Position numbers and translations under genes: made by a program
From: DASTPP01 sp035762175
GTDB taxonomy: Bacteria; Myxococcota_A; Polyangia; Polyangiales; Polyangiaceae
Length of the DNA stretch: 64,000 bases
Direction of reading: 5' to 3'
Assembly: GCA_035762175.1 (NCBI GenBank)
Contig: DASTPP010000146.1
Coordinates: forward strand, 1 to 64,000
Notes under the pieces: generated by a model
What the model saw: only the letters and a program-made list of their open reading frames with translations
Told to the model about the DNA's origin: nothing
The model's database searches: none
In this document: positions 34,216 to 43,092 of the stretch, piece after piece
Layout: every line of letters begins with the position of its first letter
How positions within the stretch are numbered: position 1 is the first letter of the stretch

Positions 34216-35418
34216 TTAAACGAGCTCCTTGCAGGCCTTGTAGATGGGCGTCCACTCGCCGCCGCGCTTCTTGAGCACGTTCTCGAGGTACTCGACGAAC
34301 ACCTCGGCGTCTTTCAGATCGTCTTTGACCACGGCGCCCATCAGCCCGGCGGCGAGATCGCGCTCGCTGACCTCGCCCGAGCCGAAGTGGCCCGCGAGCG
34401 ACATGCCGTTGCCGAGCACGCTGATGGCCTCGGCGGTCGAGAGCACGCCCGAGGGGCTCTTGACCTTCTGCTTGCCGTCGAGCGTCTGGCCGCGGCGCAA
34501 CTCTTGGAAGATCTGCACGATCTTCTGCACCGCCTCGCGCGCCGGCGGCGCCGCCGGCAGCCTTAGGCTCGCGCCGATCTCGGCGACGCGCTTCTCGACG
34601 ATGTCGCACTCGGTCGCGAGGTCGGTCGGCAGGGGCAAGACCACGATGTTGAAGCGGCGCTTCAAGGCGGCGCTCATGTCGTTGACGCCGCGGTCGCGCG
34701 TGTTGGCCGTGGCGATGACGTTGAAGCCGCGCTGCGCCTTGACGTGCGTGCCGAGCTCGGCGACCGTCAGCACCTTCTCGGAGAGCATGGTGATGAGCGC
34801 GTCTTGCACCTCCGAGGGGCAGCGCGTGATCTCTTCGAAGCGCACGAGCTCGCCCTTGGCCATGGCGCGGTAGACGGGCGAGGGCACGAGGGCGCGCTCG
34901 GTGGGGCCCTCGGCGAGCAAGAGGGCGTAGTTCCACGAGTAGCGAATTTGCTCTTCGCTCGTGCCCGCGGTGCCCTGCACGAGCAGCTGCGAGTCGCCCG
35001 AGATGGCCGCGGCGAGGTGCTCGCTGAGCCAGCTCTTGGCCGTGCCCGGCTCGCCGATGAGCAAGAGGGCGCGGTCGGTGGCGAGGGTGGCGACGGCGAT
35101 CTCGACGAGGCGCGGGGCGCCGACGTACTTCGGCGTGATCTTGACGCCCTTCGCCTCGCCGCCGATGACGTAGGTGAGCACCGCGCGCGGCGAGAGGCGC
35201 CAGCCGGGCGGCTTCTCGTGCGTGTCGGCGGCCGCGAGGGCCTCGAGCTCGTGCTTGAAGAGCACCTCGGCGGGCTCGCGCAGCGCGGTGCTCGCCGCCG
35301 CCTGGCTCGGGCCCGCGGCCGCGGGGGCCCGGCGCGGGGCGCCCGCCTCGGCGCTGCCGTTGCCGGCGGAGGGGGTCGTCACGGCGCCGGCGATCTCGTC
35401 TTTCTTCTTCGAGGCCAT
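34216..35418 (-). CDS. MoxR-family AAA+ ATPase
   Basis: 400 residues. Residues 1-50 are disordered. The AAA+ core has Walker A GEPGTAKS (122-129), Walker B LVRFEEITRC (first acidic residue is Glu rather than Asp), sensor 1 NVIATANTRD and the Arg-finger segment ALKRRFN. The lid domain follows. MoxR ATPases remodel or activate partner proteins together with a VWA protein, here probably the one at 30342-31556. The frame of the upstream HEAT gene runs into this gene without a stop, in a different frame. Start ATG 35418. Confidence 0.93.
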   Translation of the reverse strand: MASKKKDEIAGAVTTPSAGNGSAEAGAPRRAPAAAGPSQAAASTALREPAEVLFKHELEALAAADTHEKPPGWRLSPRAVLTYVIGGEAKGVKITPKYVGAPRLVEIAVATLATDRALLLIGEPGTAKSWLSEHLAAAISGDSQLLVQGTAGTSEEQIRYSWNYALLLAEGPTERALVPSPVYRAMAKGELVRFEEITRCPSEVQDALITMLSEKVLTVAELGTHVKAQRGFNVIATANTRDRGVNDMSAALKRRFNIVVLPLPTDLATECDIVEKRVAEIGASLRLPAAPPAREAVQKIVQIFQELRRGQTLDGKQKVKSPSGVLSTAEAISVLGNGMSLAGHFGSGEVSERDLAAGLMGAVVKDDLKDAEVFVEYLENVLKKRGGEWTPIYKACKELV

Positions 35419-35419
35419 G

Positions 35420-37594
35420 GCTGGTCTTGGTCTTTCTTGCGGGGGGTAAGGCGACGGCGCGGTCGCGCTCGAGGTGGGTGATGAGCTCTTCGTACTGGTC
35501 GGCGAGCCAGCTCTTCGTCTTCGCCTTCTTGACCTTCTCGGCCTTGGCCTTGAGCGCGGGCACGACCGAGGGGTCGTCGAGCTTGCGCAGCGCCTGCAAG
35601 ACGTAGCCGGGGTACTTGCTCTTCAGCTTGTCGAGGTGCTCGACGAGCGCGGCGGCGGCGCGCTTGTCGCCGATCTGGCCGAGCGCGCTGACGATGTTCG
35701 AGTCGTCGCTCGGCGCCTTCTGCAAGAGCTTGACGAGCGGGTCGACGGCCTCGGCGGCCTTGAGCTCGCCGAGCGCCGAGGCGGCCGCGTCGCGCGTGCG
35801 CTTGTCGGCGAGGCCCTTCAGAAAGAGGGGCACCACCGCCCGGCCGCCGGCGGCGACGAGGGCGTCGGCGATCGAGTGCTCGTTGCCCTTGTCCGTCTCG
35901 AAGAGCTGGCTGAGCGGCTTGACGACGCGCGCGTCGCGGGTACGCCCCAGCGCCTCGTACAGCTCGTGGAACTTCGACGCCTTCGGGTGCTTGAGCGCCG
36001 GCAAGAGCACGTCGACCCAGGCGGCGTCGAGCGCGGGCTCTTCTTTCTTCTTCGAATCGTCGTCGCCGTCGCCGTCGCCGTCGTCATCGTCGTCGTCGTC
36101 GTCGCGCTTCTTCTTGTCGTCGAAGAAGTGCTCGTAGTCGTTGAGGTGGTAGCCGGGCGTGGCAAGCTCTTCGAGAATCAGCTCGGCCCGGTCGGGGCCC
36201 TTCTTGTCTTTGAGGGCGGCCTCGCCGAAGTAGGCCTTGGCCCGGGCGGCCACGTTGGTAGGGTCGAGCCGGAAGAAGGCGTTGACGGCGATCATCTTGA
36301 GCTCGTAGACGTCGCTCGTCAGCTCTTCGGCGAGCACCGCGAGCGCGGCCGGGTCGCGCGAGCGCAAGAGCGCCTCGCCCGCCGCGACGCGCAGCTTCTC
36401 GATGGCGTGCTGCCGGAAGACCGGCACGAGCCGCTCGAGCGTCGCGGGCGTCAGCGGCCGGGGGCCGAGGGCCTCCATCACGGCGACGGCGAAGTCGGTC
36501 TTCTTCTCGATGAGGCGCATCGCGTCGCGCTCTTCTTTCGAGGGCGCGGCGGCCACGCGCTTGCGGGCGACGACCTTCTTGGCGACCTTCTTGACGGCCT
36601 TGGCGGCGCCCTTGGCCGCGCGCGGCGCCTTGTAGGGCTTGACGTCGAGGGCCTCGGGCGAGAGCAGGCCGAGCAGCCGCTCGGTCGTCTTGGGGTGCTC
36701 GAACGCGCCGAGCACCTTGACGGCCGCCTCGCGCACCTCGTCGGTGTCGTCGAGCGCCTTCAAGAGCGCCTCGAGCGCCGCGTCGCTCGTCGACTTGGCG
36801 AGGCCCCGGACGCACGCCTTGCGAATGATCTGGTTCTTGTCTTCGATGAGCGCGAGCGCCTTCGCCTCGGCCGCCGGCGGGTCGAGGCGGCCGAGCAACT
36901 CGAGCGCCGAGGCCTTGACCGCGAGCGAGCCCTCGTCGAAGGCCCGGTCGACGAGCGCGCGCGCGCCCGGGCCCCGCACCGTCACCACCGCCCGCAGCCG
37001 GCGCGCGTCGGGCGCGTTGCCCTTCGGGTCGTAGGCGGCGAGCACGTAGGGCACCGACGCCTCGCCCAGCTTCGGAATGACCTCGTCGACGATGGTGTCG
37101 CCGATGCCGTTGTCGCGCAGGGCGGCGACCCAGAGCTCCATCAGGCGGAGGTCGTGCACGGCGCCCCGCTCGACCGCCGAGGCGATGACCTTGTTGCGCT
37201 TGACGCCGCCGCGGTCGCGGCCGGGCGGCTGGCTGTTGGTCAGGGCGTAGAAGAGCGGCTCGAGCTCGAAGGGCGGCAGGGGCGTCTCGAGCTTCGCGGT
37301 CTGGGCGAGGGGCTTCGGCTCGCCCTCGGCCGGGCGGGGGGCGGCCTGCGCGCCCCGCAGCTGCATGCTCATGGCCGACAGGTTCAAGAGCTCGGTCGCG
37401 GCCGCCCGCGCCTTCGCCCCCGTCACCTTGCCGGCCTGCTCGGCCATCTTGGCCAGAAAGGGCACCTTCTCGCCGAGCTTGGCGAGCGCCTCTCGGCGGG
37501 CCATGAGCCCGTCGTCGGCGCCCGCGGCGCCGCCGCCCGCGACCAAGAGGCGCTCGACGTCGCCGTCGAGGGCACGAAATAGCTCTTTGGACAA
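35420..37594 (-). CDS. HEAT-repeat scaffold protein, no stop codon of its own
   Basis: About 725 residues starting at TTG 37594, supported by a GGGAGG Shine-Dalgarno six bases upstream. It is a solenoid of HEAT repeats (KASALELLGRLDPPAAEAKAL, DDTDEVREAAVKVLGAFEH, KTRDAAASALGEL-type units) with a Lys/Ala-rich segment near 330-350 and an acidic Asp run near 490. It would serve as a protein-binding scaffold. After the last repeat (WLADQYEELITHLERD) no stop occurs in this frame: it continues out of frame through the MoxR gene and into the DUF5682 frame, giving a 2012-codon open frame. Either a stop was lost or translation runs into low-complexity Arg-rich sequence. The end given here is the MoxR start. 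Confidence 0.8.
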
Positions 37595-37717
37595 GTTTGC
37601 CTCCCGAGAATTTACCTTGAAGGGCTCACAGCAGAGAACGCGACGCGCGGCGCGAGCTCGCCCGGCCGCGCGCGCCCGCGAAGGCGCGCGGCCGGCCGGG
37701 CGCGGGGGTGGGGCGGC

Positions 37718-39262
37718 TCAGAGGCCGAGGCGCAGGTGCGTCTCGCCCGCGACGAGCGCGAGCGCCTGGCCGAAGACGCAACGCTCGCCCGGGTCGAACC
37801 AGAGCCGCAGGGCGACCGAGCCGGGCCCGAAGGCGCCCGCCGCCTGCGCGAAGTTGCGCGTGGTCGGGTAGATGGCCTCGCGGGGGTCGCGCATGACGAC
37901 GCGCCCGCCGGCCCCGTCGTCGAGCAAGGGCGCGTCGCCGGCGAGCCCGTACTTCGCCGCGCGCACCAGGAAGACCGCCTCTTGGGGCGAGAGCGGGTTC
38001 TTGAGCTGGTCGCGCAAGGCCTTGAGCGCCGGCTCGAGCGGCCGCGCCAGCTCGTGCACCTTCGCGTAGTCGGCCGGCGTGCGCGGCCGCTCGCGCACCG
38101 CCTCGGGGTCGCGCTCGTTCCACCTTATGCGCCGGTTGACGACCTCGCCCGGGTAGAGCGCCGCCTCGCGCACCGCGAGCACGCCGGCGCGGCTCGCGCG
38201 CAGCTTGCCGCCGAACTGCAGCGCTTTGTAGGGCATCGGCGTCGTTTCGACGTGGATGCGCCCGTCGCTCAGATCGAGCAGGTAGCCCGCCGCCGAGATC
38301 ATCTCGAGCAGCGGGTCGTCGATCGACTCGTGGGCGAGCTCGACGAGCGTCCGGTCGGCCGCCCAGTACCCCGCCTCTTTCAGCTCGGGTAGCTGCCAGA
38401 CGCGCCCGAGCAAGAGCTCGACCTGCGCGTCGGCCTCGCTCTTCGACTCGCCCTCCTCGAGCTTGCCCTCGAGCGCCTTCTTGCCCTTGCGCACCGTGAC
38501 CCAGAGCTGCGTGACGAGCTGCGCCACGCGGGCCCGCCGCTCTTCGTCGCTCAGCTTCGTGGCCGCCCGGCGGCGCTCGGACACGTAGTCGTAATCGTCG
38601 TCATCGTCGTCGTCGTCGCCGTCGCCCTCGTCGTCGCCTTTCTCGTTGGCGCGGGCGACCAGGTCCCACAGGCGCATCAGCCGGGCGTAGGCGCCGCGCA
38701 GCTGCACGTCGTTCATGCGCTTGGCCTGCTCTTCGACGGCCTTGACGTTCTTCTTGCTGAGGCCGCCGAGGCCCGCCGACACGAGGTCGACCAAGAAGGT
38801 CTCGAGCGTCTCGAGCGCGTCGAGCTGCTCTTGCGCCTTCTTGAGCTGGGCGGTCTTGTTGACCTGTCGCGGCGCCGCGGGCTTCTTGCCCGCGCCCTCG
38901 CCCTCGTTCTTCGCCGCGAGCTTCTGCCGCTTGTCGAGCAAATCTTGCGGGGGCTCGGCGACCTTGAAGCTCGTGCCGTTCTCGACGAAGGCGAGCATCA
39001 GCCCCACGCAGTGCTTGCACGGGAAGATGCGCGAGGGGCACGAGCAGCGCGTCGTCGGCCGGTCGCCGCCCGTGCCGAGGTCGAACGAGAGCTTGTAGGG
39101 CTGCGCGGCCGAGCCCTTGCACTCGCCCCACACCAGCGTCCCGTCGTCGTTCTTCGCGAGCGCGCGGAACGCGCCCTTTTTGATGAGGCCCCGGCCGCCC
39201 TGCAAGGCGCCGTCGTTGGGCGACATGGCGGCGACCATCTGTGCCGTCAGCTCGATGGACAT
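37718..39262 (-). CDS. SWIM zinc-finger protein, first gene of the MoxR/VWA operon
   Basis: 514 residues. The SWIM finger is C73-x-C75...C82-x-H84 (RCSCPSRIFPCKHCVGLMLA), a fold that binds nucleic acid or protein. A long helical region follows, with a Lys-rich segment (100-140), an Asp run (DDDDDDDDYDYV near 220) and a C-terminal 250-residue region of no known family. ATG 39262 has GGGAGG seven bases upstream, the same sequence as in front of the HEAT gene 123 bp downstream. It is the promoter-proximal gene of the five-gene operon and may provide nucleic-acid or target recognition. Confidence 0.9.
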   Translation of the reverse strand: MSIELTAQMVAAMSPNDGALQGGRGLIKKGAFRALAKNDDGTLVWGECKGSAAQPYKLSFDLGTGGDRPTTRCSCPSRIFPCKHCVGLMLAFVENGTSFKVAEPPQDLLDKRQKLAAKNEGEGAGKKPAAPRQVNKTAQLKKAQEQLDALETLETFLVDLVSAGLGGLSKKNVKAVEEQAKRMNDVQLRGAYARLMRLWDLVARANEKGDDEGDGDDDDDDDDYDYVSERRRAATKLSDEERRARVAQLVTQLWVTVRKGKKALEGKLEEGESKSEADAQVELLLGRVWQLPELKEAGYWAADRTLVELAHESIDDPLLEMISAAGYLLDLSDGRIHVETTPMPYKALQFGGKLRASRAGVLAVREAALYPGEVVNRRIRWNERDPEAVRERPRTPADYAKVHELARPLEPALKALRDQLKNPLSPQEAVFLVRAAKYGLAGDAPLLDDGAGGRVVMRDPREAIYPTTRNFAQAAGAFGPGSVALRLWFDPGERCVFGQALALVAGETHLRLGL

Positions 39263-39526
39263 GGAGAATGCCTCCCGGGCAAACTTCGCCTTCCTGGTAC
39301 GACGCCTACCACGACGCTTCGCCCTCCGGAATCACCCACCGGGGGGGCCACGGCGGATCATCAATGTCCGTAGTGGGCGGGGCCGAGGGCCCTCGGGGCG
39401 CTTCTTTCCGCCGGGGCGGGGCCGCCGGCCGGGCCCGGCCGGGGTTAAGGGTGGGGCTCGGGGGGCGCCCCGGGGGCCGGGCTCGCGCTTGCACGAGGGG
39501 GAGGGCTGGGCTTTCTTGCCGGGTCG

Positions 39527-40339
39527 ATGGCAAACGCGCGGGTTCGCGGCGGGCGGGGTGTGGTGGGGCTCGCGGGGGCGCTCGCGCTCGGGACGCTCTC
39601 GTGCGCGGGCGAGCGGCCGCCGGCGCGCCGGCCCGACGCGGCGCATAGCGGGCAGGGCCACGGTCATGGGCACGGCCACGGCCACGACCGCGGTCATGGT
39701 CATGGTCATGGCCACGGCCACGACCGCGGCCACGGTCATGGGCACGCGGCGCCGGGCGGGCATGTGCAGCACCGCTTCGAGCGGGCCGAAGACTGGGCGC
39801 GCGTCTTCGACGACCCCGCGCGCGACGCGTGGCAGAAGCCCGACCAGGTCGTCGAGCTGCTCAAGCTCTTTCGCACCGATCGCGTCGTCGATCTCGGCGC
39901 CGGCACGGGCTACTTCGCCGCGCGCATCGCCCGGCGCCTGCCCGAGGGCGTCGTGTTCGCCGCCGACGTCGAGCCCGACATGGTGCGTTATCTGCGCGAG
40001 CGCGCGACGCGCGAGGGGCTCTCGAACCTGCGGCCCGTCTTGGCCAAGCCCGACGAGGTGCCGCTCGACGCGCCCGTCGATCTCGTGCTCGTCGTCGACA
40101 CCTACCACCACCTGGCCGACCGGGCCGGCTACTTTCGCCGCCTCGGCAAGCAGCTACGACCGGGCGGTCGCGTCGCCGTCATCGACTTTACCAAAGAGTC
40201 GCCCGAGGGCCCCCCGCCCGAGCATCGCCTGACGCCCGCCCAGGTCGAAGCCGAGATGCGCGAGGCGGGCTACCAGCTCGAGGCCCGGCACGACGTCTTG
40301 CCGCGGCAGTATTTTCTGGTCTTCCGGCGCGCGCCCTGA
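39527..40339 (+). CDS. Class I SAM methyltransferase with lipoprotein signal and His-rich linker
   Basis: 270 residues. The N-terminus GVVGLAGALALGTLSCAG is a lipoprotein signal. Residues 43-80 are a run of Gly-His repeats (GHGHGHGHDRGHG) with about 17 His. The rest is a complete class I methyltransferase: motif I VVDLGAGTGYFAARIA, VVFAADVEPDMVRYL, LVLVVDTYHHLADR and LRPGGRVAVIDF. S-adenosylmethionine is not normally found outside the cytoplasm, so export of such an enzyme is puzzling. Either the signal is not processed, the domain binds another ligand, or the protein scavenges metals. ATG 39527 is 264 bp from the divergent SWIM gene. Confidence 0.85.
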   Translation: MANARVRGGRGVVGLAGALALGTLSCAGERPPARRPDAAHSGQGHGHGHGHGHDRGHGHGHGHGHDRGHGHGHAAPGGHVQHRFERAEDWARVFDDPARDAWQKPDQVVELLKLFRTDRVVDLGAGTGYFAARIARRLPEGVVFAADVEPDMVRYLRERATREGLSNLRPVLAKPDEVPLDAPVDLVLVVDTYHHLADRAGYFRRLGKQLRPGGRVAVIDFTKESPEGPPPEHRLTPAQVEAEMREAGYQLEARHDVLPRQYFLVFRRAP

Positions 40340-40370
40340 GGGCGGGGCCGCCGGGCGGGGGCTGTTTAGA

Positions 40371-40396
40371 CAACTTGCTCAGGCTTGCACAAGTTG
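40371..40396 (+). terminator. Hairpin after the methyltransferase gene
   Basis: CAACTTG and CAAGTTG form a 7-bp stem with a 12-base loop, 31 bases after the stop at 40339. It is not followed by a T run, so a terminator role is only probable. Confidence 0.35.
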
Positions 40397-40680
40397 CCCC
40401 CGCCGTTGAGCAGCCAGGGCGGCCTGCTACCCCCCTTACTGTTGGAGAAAGCCCGGAATTGGGCGCAAGGGCTCGCTGGCACGGGCCTTGAAATAGGGGA
40501 GGGCATAGAACGCACGATTCTCCAGCCCACCGCGGCGGGGCCACCGCACACCAGCCCCGCCCGACGAACGAGAAGGCCCGGCTTCCCGACCGACCGGGCG
40601 ATGACCGTAAGAGACACGAAGAACTTGGCTTTGCTTCCTTGCTTACCGCGCGCCCGGGCCTGCGCCCCGGTCGCGATGCT

Positions 40681-40720
40681 TTGCTTCGCTTCGCTTCGCT
40701 TTGCTTTGCTTTGCTTTGCT
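40681..40720. repeat. Pentanucleotide repeat (TTGCT/TCGCT) x8
   Basis: Eight five-base units: one TTGCT, three TCGCT, four TTGCT, with further degenerate units on both sides (GCTTTGCTTCC near 40628). It lies between converging genes, so it does not sit in a coding frame or an obvious promoter. Confidence 0.8.
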
Positions 40721-41078
40721 TCCTTACGCTGGTCGCTTCACTTCGCTGTTTCCTACCCGGCGCCGCGCCGCCCCCGGCGCGCGCTACCGCTTCGAGCGCG
40801 AGCTCGCTCGCGACCCCCGCTTACCCGGCCCCGCCCGCTCGGGGCCCGGCCCGCTTCGCTTGGCTTGACCTTACCTCTTACCCTTACCCGAGCCCCGCCT
40901 TTCGCGGGGAGCGCGGGGCGCGCCCGGCCCAAACGCTCGGGCGCGCCCCGCGTCCGGGGCCTACCGAAGGCGCGCCACGCTCGCCGGGCTTTTCTGGCGT
41001 AGCCCACGGGCTTGAGCCTGGGCGGCGTCCGCCGACCGTTGCGCGGCGCCCTCTCGAAGTCCGGGGCGCGAACCTTCG

Positions 41079-41618
41079 TCAGAGGCCGTTCTGGCGCTTG
41101 GTGACGGGGTGGTTCTGGCCGGGGGCTTGCGCCCAGAGGGTGCCGACGTTGGTGGTCAGGCCGACGGCGACGCCGAGGGCTTCGAGCGTCGGGACGTCGA
41201 CGCCGAAGATGGGCTGGCTCTCGTGCAGGTCGACGCGAATCTGGGCGTAGTAGCCGCGGCCCGCGCTGCCCTTCCAGGCGAGGGGCGACGGCTGCCAGGC
41301 GCCGTCGCGGTTCGGCACCAAGACGAAAGCGCTCTCGTAGCCGTCGAAGCCGGGGTGCTGGCGGCGCACCTCGGCGTCGTCGACCTCGATCTCGACGTTG
41401 AGCACGGGCTCGGTCGCGTCGTTGCCGTAGGTCGGCGTGCCGGTGACGACGATCGCGTAGCTGGCCTTCACGACGACGCCGGCGCCGAGCGACTGGCCCT
41501 CGGTGGCGGCGTCCGTCGTGCTCGCGCTCGCGCCGTCGTCGTCGCGCGGGGCGCAGGCGGGCGCGGCGGCGAGGGCGGCAAAGAGGGCGGCGAAGAGGGC
41601 GAAGTTCGACGTGCGCAT
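41079..41618 (-). CDS. Lipoprotein of unknown function
   Basis: 179 residues. MRTSNFALFAALFAALAAAPAC is a signal ending in a lipobox-like PAC. The mature domain (VVVKASYAIVVTGTPTYGND, YESAFVLVPNRDGAWQPSPLAW, GYYAQIRVDLHESQPIFGVDV) is beta-rich and looks globular, but no family is recognised. ATG 41618 has AGGAGA eight bases upstream. Probably periplasmic or on the outer membrane. Confidence 0.75.
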   Translation of the reverse strand: MRTSNFALFAALFAALAAAPACAPRDDDGASASTTDAATEGQSLGAGVVVKASYAIVVTGTPTYGNDATEPVLNVEIEVDDAEVRRQHPGFDGYESAFVLVPNRDGAWQPSPLAWKGSAGRGYYAQIRVDLHESQPIFGVDVPTLEALGVAVGLTTNVGTLWAQAPGQNHPVTKRQNGL

Positions 41619-41862
41619 GGCGTGTCTCCTGGCGTTCGGGGTGCGGCGGGCGGGTGCGCCCGCGACGTGCCCCGGAACCTACGCGCCCTCGCTCGGGCGG
41701 GCTTACGCGCCCCGGCCATTGATTTGCCCGAGGGCGCCAGCGCGCAAAGCCGTCGCCCGCGCGAGCCATCACGGCTTGGTGCGCCGGCCGGCTTCGCGTA
41801 CTGTCGTTCGGCGAGTGTCGCGGGGCTGGCCTCGCGCTCCAACAGGAAGAAGGTCAGGGGCA

Positions 41863-43038
41863 ATGGCGCAAGGTGGTGGCTGGGGTGGCGGCGGCTGGGG
41901 GGGGCAGGGGGGCGGCGGGCCGGGGCAGCCGCCGGGCGGGCAGGGCCCGGGGCAGCCTCCCGGCGGCGGCTACGGCCAGCCTCCCGGCGGCGGTGGTGGC
42001 TACGGCCAACCTCCCGGTGGTGGCGGTGGCTACGGGCAGCCTCCTGGCGGTGGCGGTTACGGGCAGCCTCCGGGCGGCGGTGGTGGCTACGGTCAGCCCC
42101 CTGGTGGCGGTGGTTACGGGCAAGCGCCGGGCGGTGGTGGCTACGGGCAGCCCCCGGGCGGCGCGGGGCCTCCGGGCGGTGGGGGGCCCCCGCCGGGCGG
42201 GTTCGGGCAGCCTCCGGGCGGCGGCAATTATGGCTTTCCGCCGCCGCCGCCGGTGCCGCCGGGCGGGGGCGGGTTCGGCTTCGGGCCGGGGCAGGGGCCC
42301 GGCGGGTACGGGCCCGCGCCAGGCGGGTTCGGCGGGCAGCCGGGCTACGGGGCGCCGCCGGGGCGCGGGGCCGGCGGCTCGACCGTCGCCTGGGAGGACC
42401 GCTCGCGCGGCTTCTTCGGCCGCTGGTACAACACCGTGCGCGCGACCGCGCTCGAGCCCCGCTCCTTCTTTAGCGCCGCCGCGGCGAGCGAAGACCCGAT
42501 GCCCCCGGTGATCTTCTCGGCGACCAACGGCCTGCTGATGGGCCTGGGCCTCGGCATCTTCGTCGCCGCGATGTACGTGGTGATGGGCGCGGTCGGCGTC
42601 CTCTCGGAGGTCGCGGGCGGCCGGGGCGGCGGCGGCGGCGCCGGCGCCGCCCTCGGCATCATGACGGCGATGGGCGTCTTCGCCGCGGTCGTCTACCCGA
42701 TCATGTTCGCCTTCCAGGGCTTCATCTACCCGTGGATCCAGGGCGGCATCGTGCACCTGTCGCTCGCGCTGCTCGGCGGCGCCAAGCGGCCCTACCAGAG
42801 CACGGTGCGCGTCGCGGCCTACGCGCACGGGCCGATGGCGCTGCTCATGATCCCCTGCGTCGGCTTCTTGCTCGCGCCCATCGCCCAGATCATTGCCCTC
42901 GTCGTCGGCGTCGACGAGACGCACCAGTGTGGCATCGGCAAGGCCCTGCTCGCCGTGTTTCTCTTCCCCGCCATCTGCTGCCTGATTTACGTCATCTTCG
43001 CCGTCGCCATGGGCGCGCTCGGCGCGCTGGCGGGCTGA
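41863..43038 (+). CDS. Yip1-domain membrane protein with GYGQPPGG-repeat N-terminus
   Basis: 391 residues. The first 170 are a low-complexity tract of GYGQPPGGGGG repeats (Gly/Pro/Gln/Tyr), and the next 30 link to TVAWEDRSRGFFGRWYNTVR. A Yip1-like domain of five hydrophobic segments follows (NGLLMGLGLGIFVAAMYVVMG, GIMTAMGVFAAVVYPIMFAF, IQGGIVHLSLALLGG, MALLMIPCVGFLLAPIAQII, ALLAVFLFPAICCLIYVIF). This is the common bacterial arrangement in which a Pro/Gly-rich cytoplasmic tail precedes Yip1. Its function in bacteria is not established. ATG 41863 is preceded by AGGTCAGGGG. Confidence 0.83.
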   Translation: MAQGGGWGGGGWGGQGGGGPGQPPGGQGPGQPPGGGYGQPPGGGGGYGQPPGGGGGYGQPPGGGGYGQPPGGGGGYGQPPGGGGYGQAPGGGGYGQPPGGAGPPGGGGPPPGGFGQPPGGGNYGFPPPPPVPPGGGGFGFGPGQGPGGYGPAPGGFGGQPGYGAPPGRGAGGSTVAWEDRSRGFFGRWYNTVRATALEPRSFFSAAAASEDPMPPVIFSATNGLLMGLGLGIFVAAMYVVMGAVGVLSEVAGGRGGGGGAGAALGIMTAMGVFAAVVYPIMFAFQGFIYPWIQGGIVHLSLALLGGAKRPYQSTVRVAAYAHGPMALLMIPCVGFLLAPIAQIIALVVGVDETHQCGIGKALLAVFLFPAICCLIYVIFAVAMGALGALAG

Positions 43039-43092
43039 ACGACGGCGCGCCCGGCGCACCCGTCGGGGCCGCGCACCGCCCTCGGCCCCGTC

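Larger units (their letters stand above)
40340..41078. other. Long gene-free stretch between converging genes
   Basis: 739 bases with no convincing gene. It contains an inverted repeat CAACTTG (40371-40377) / CAAGTTG (40390-40396) just after the methyltransferase stop, a pentanucleotide repeat at 40681-40720, and three TTACC words near 40870-40890. The composition is uneven, with T-rich patches unlike the rest of the window. Confidence 0.6.

Noticed and set aside
31556..37594. A single 2012-residue protein spanning HEAT, MoxR region and DUF5682
   Set aside because: The middle 400 codons are Arg-rich and are the out-of-frame reading of a perfect MoxR gene. DUF5682 has its own start immediately after the MoxR stop.
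40639..41250. Protein with LLCFLTLVASLRCF-like hydrophobic stretch
   Set aside because: The hydrophobic run is just the translation of the TTGCT microsatellite; the rest has no natural composition.
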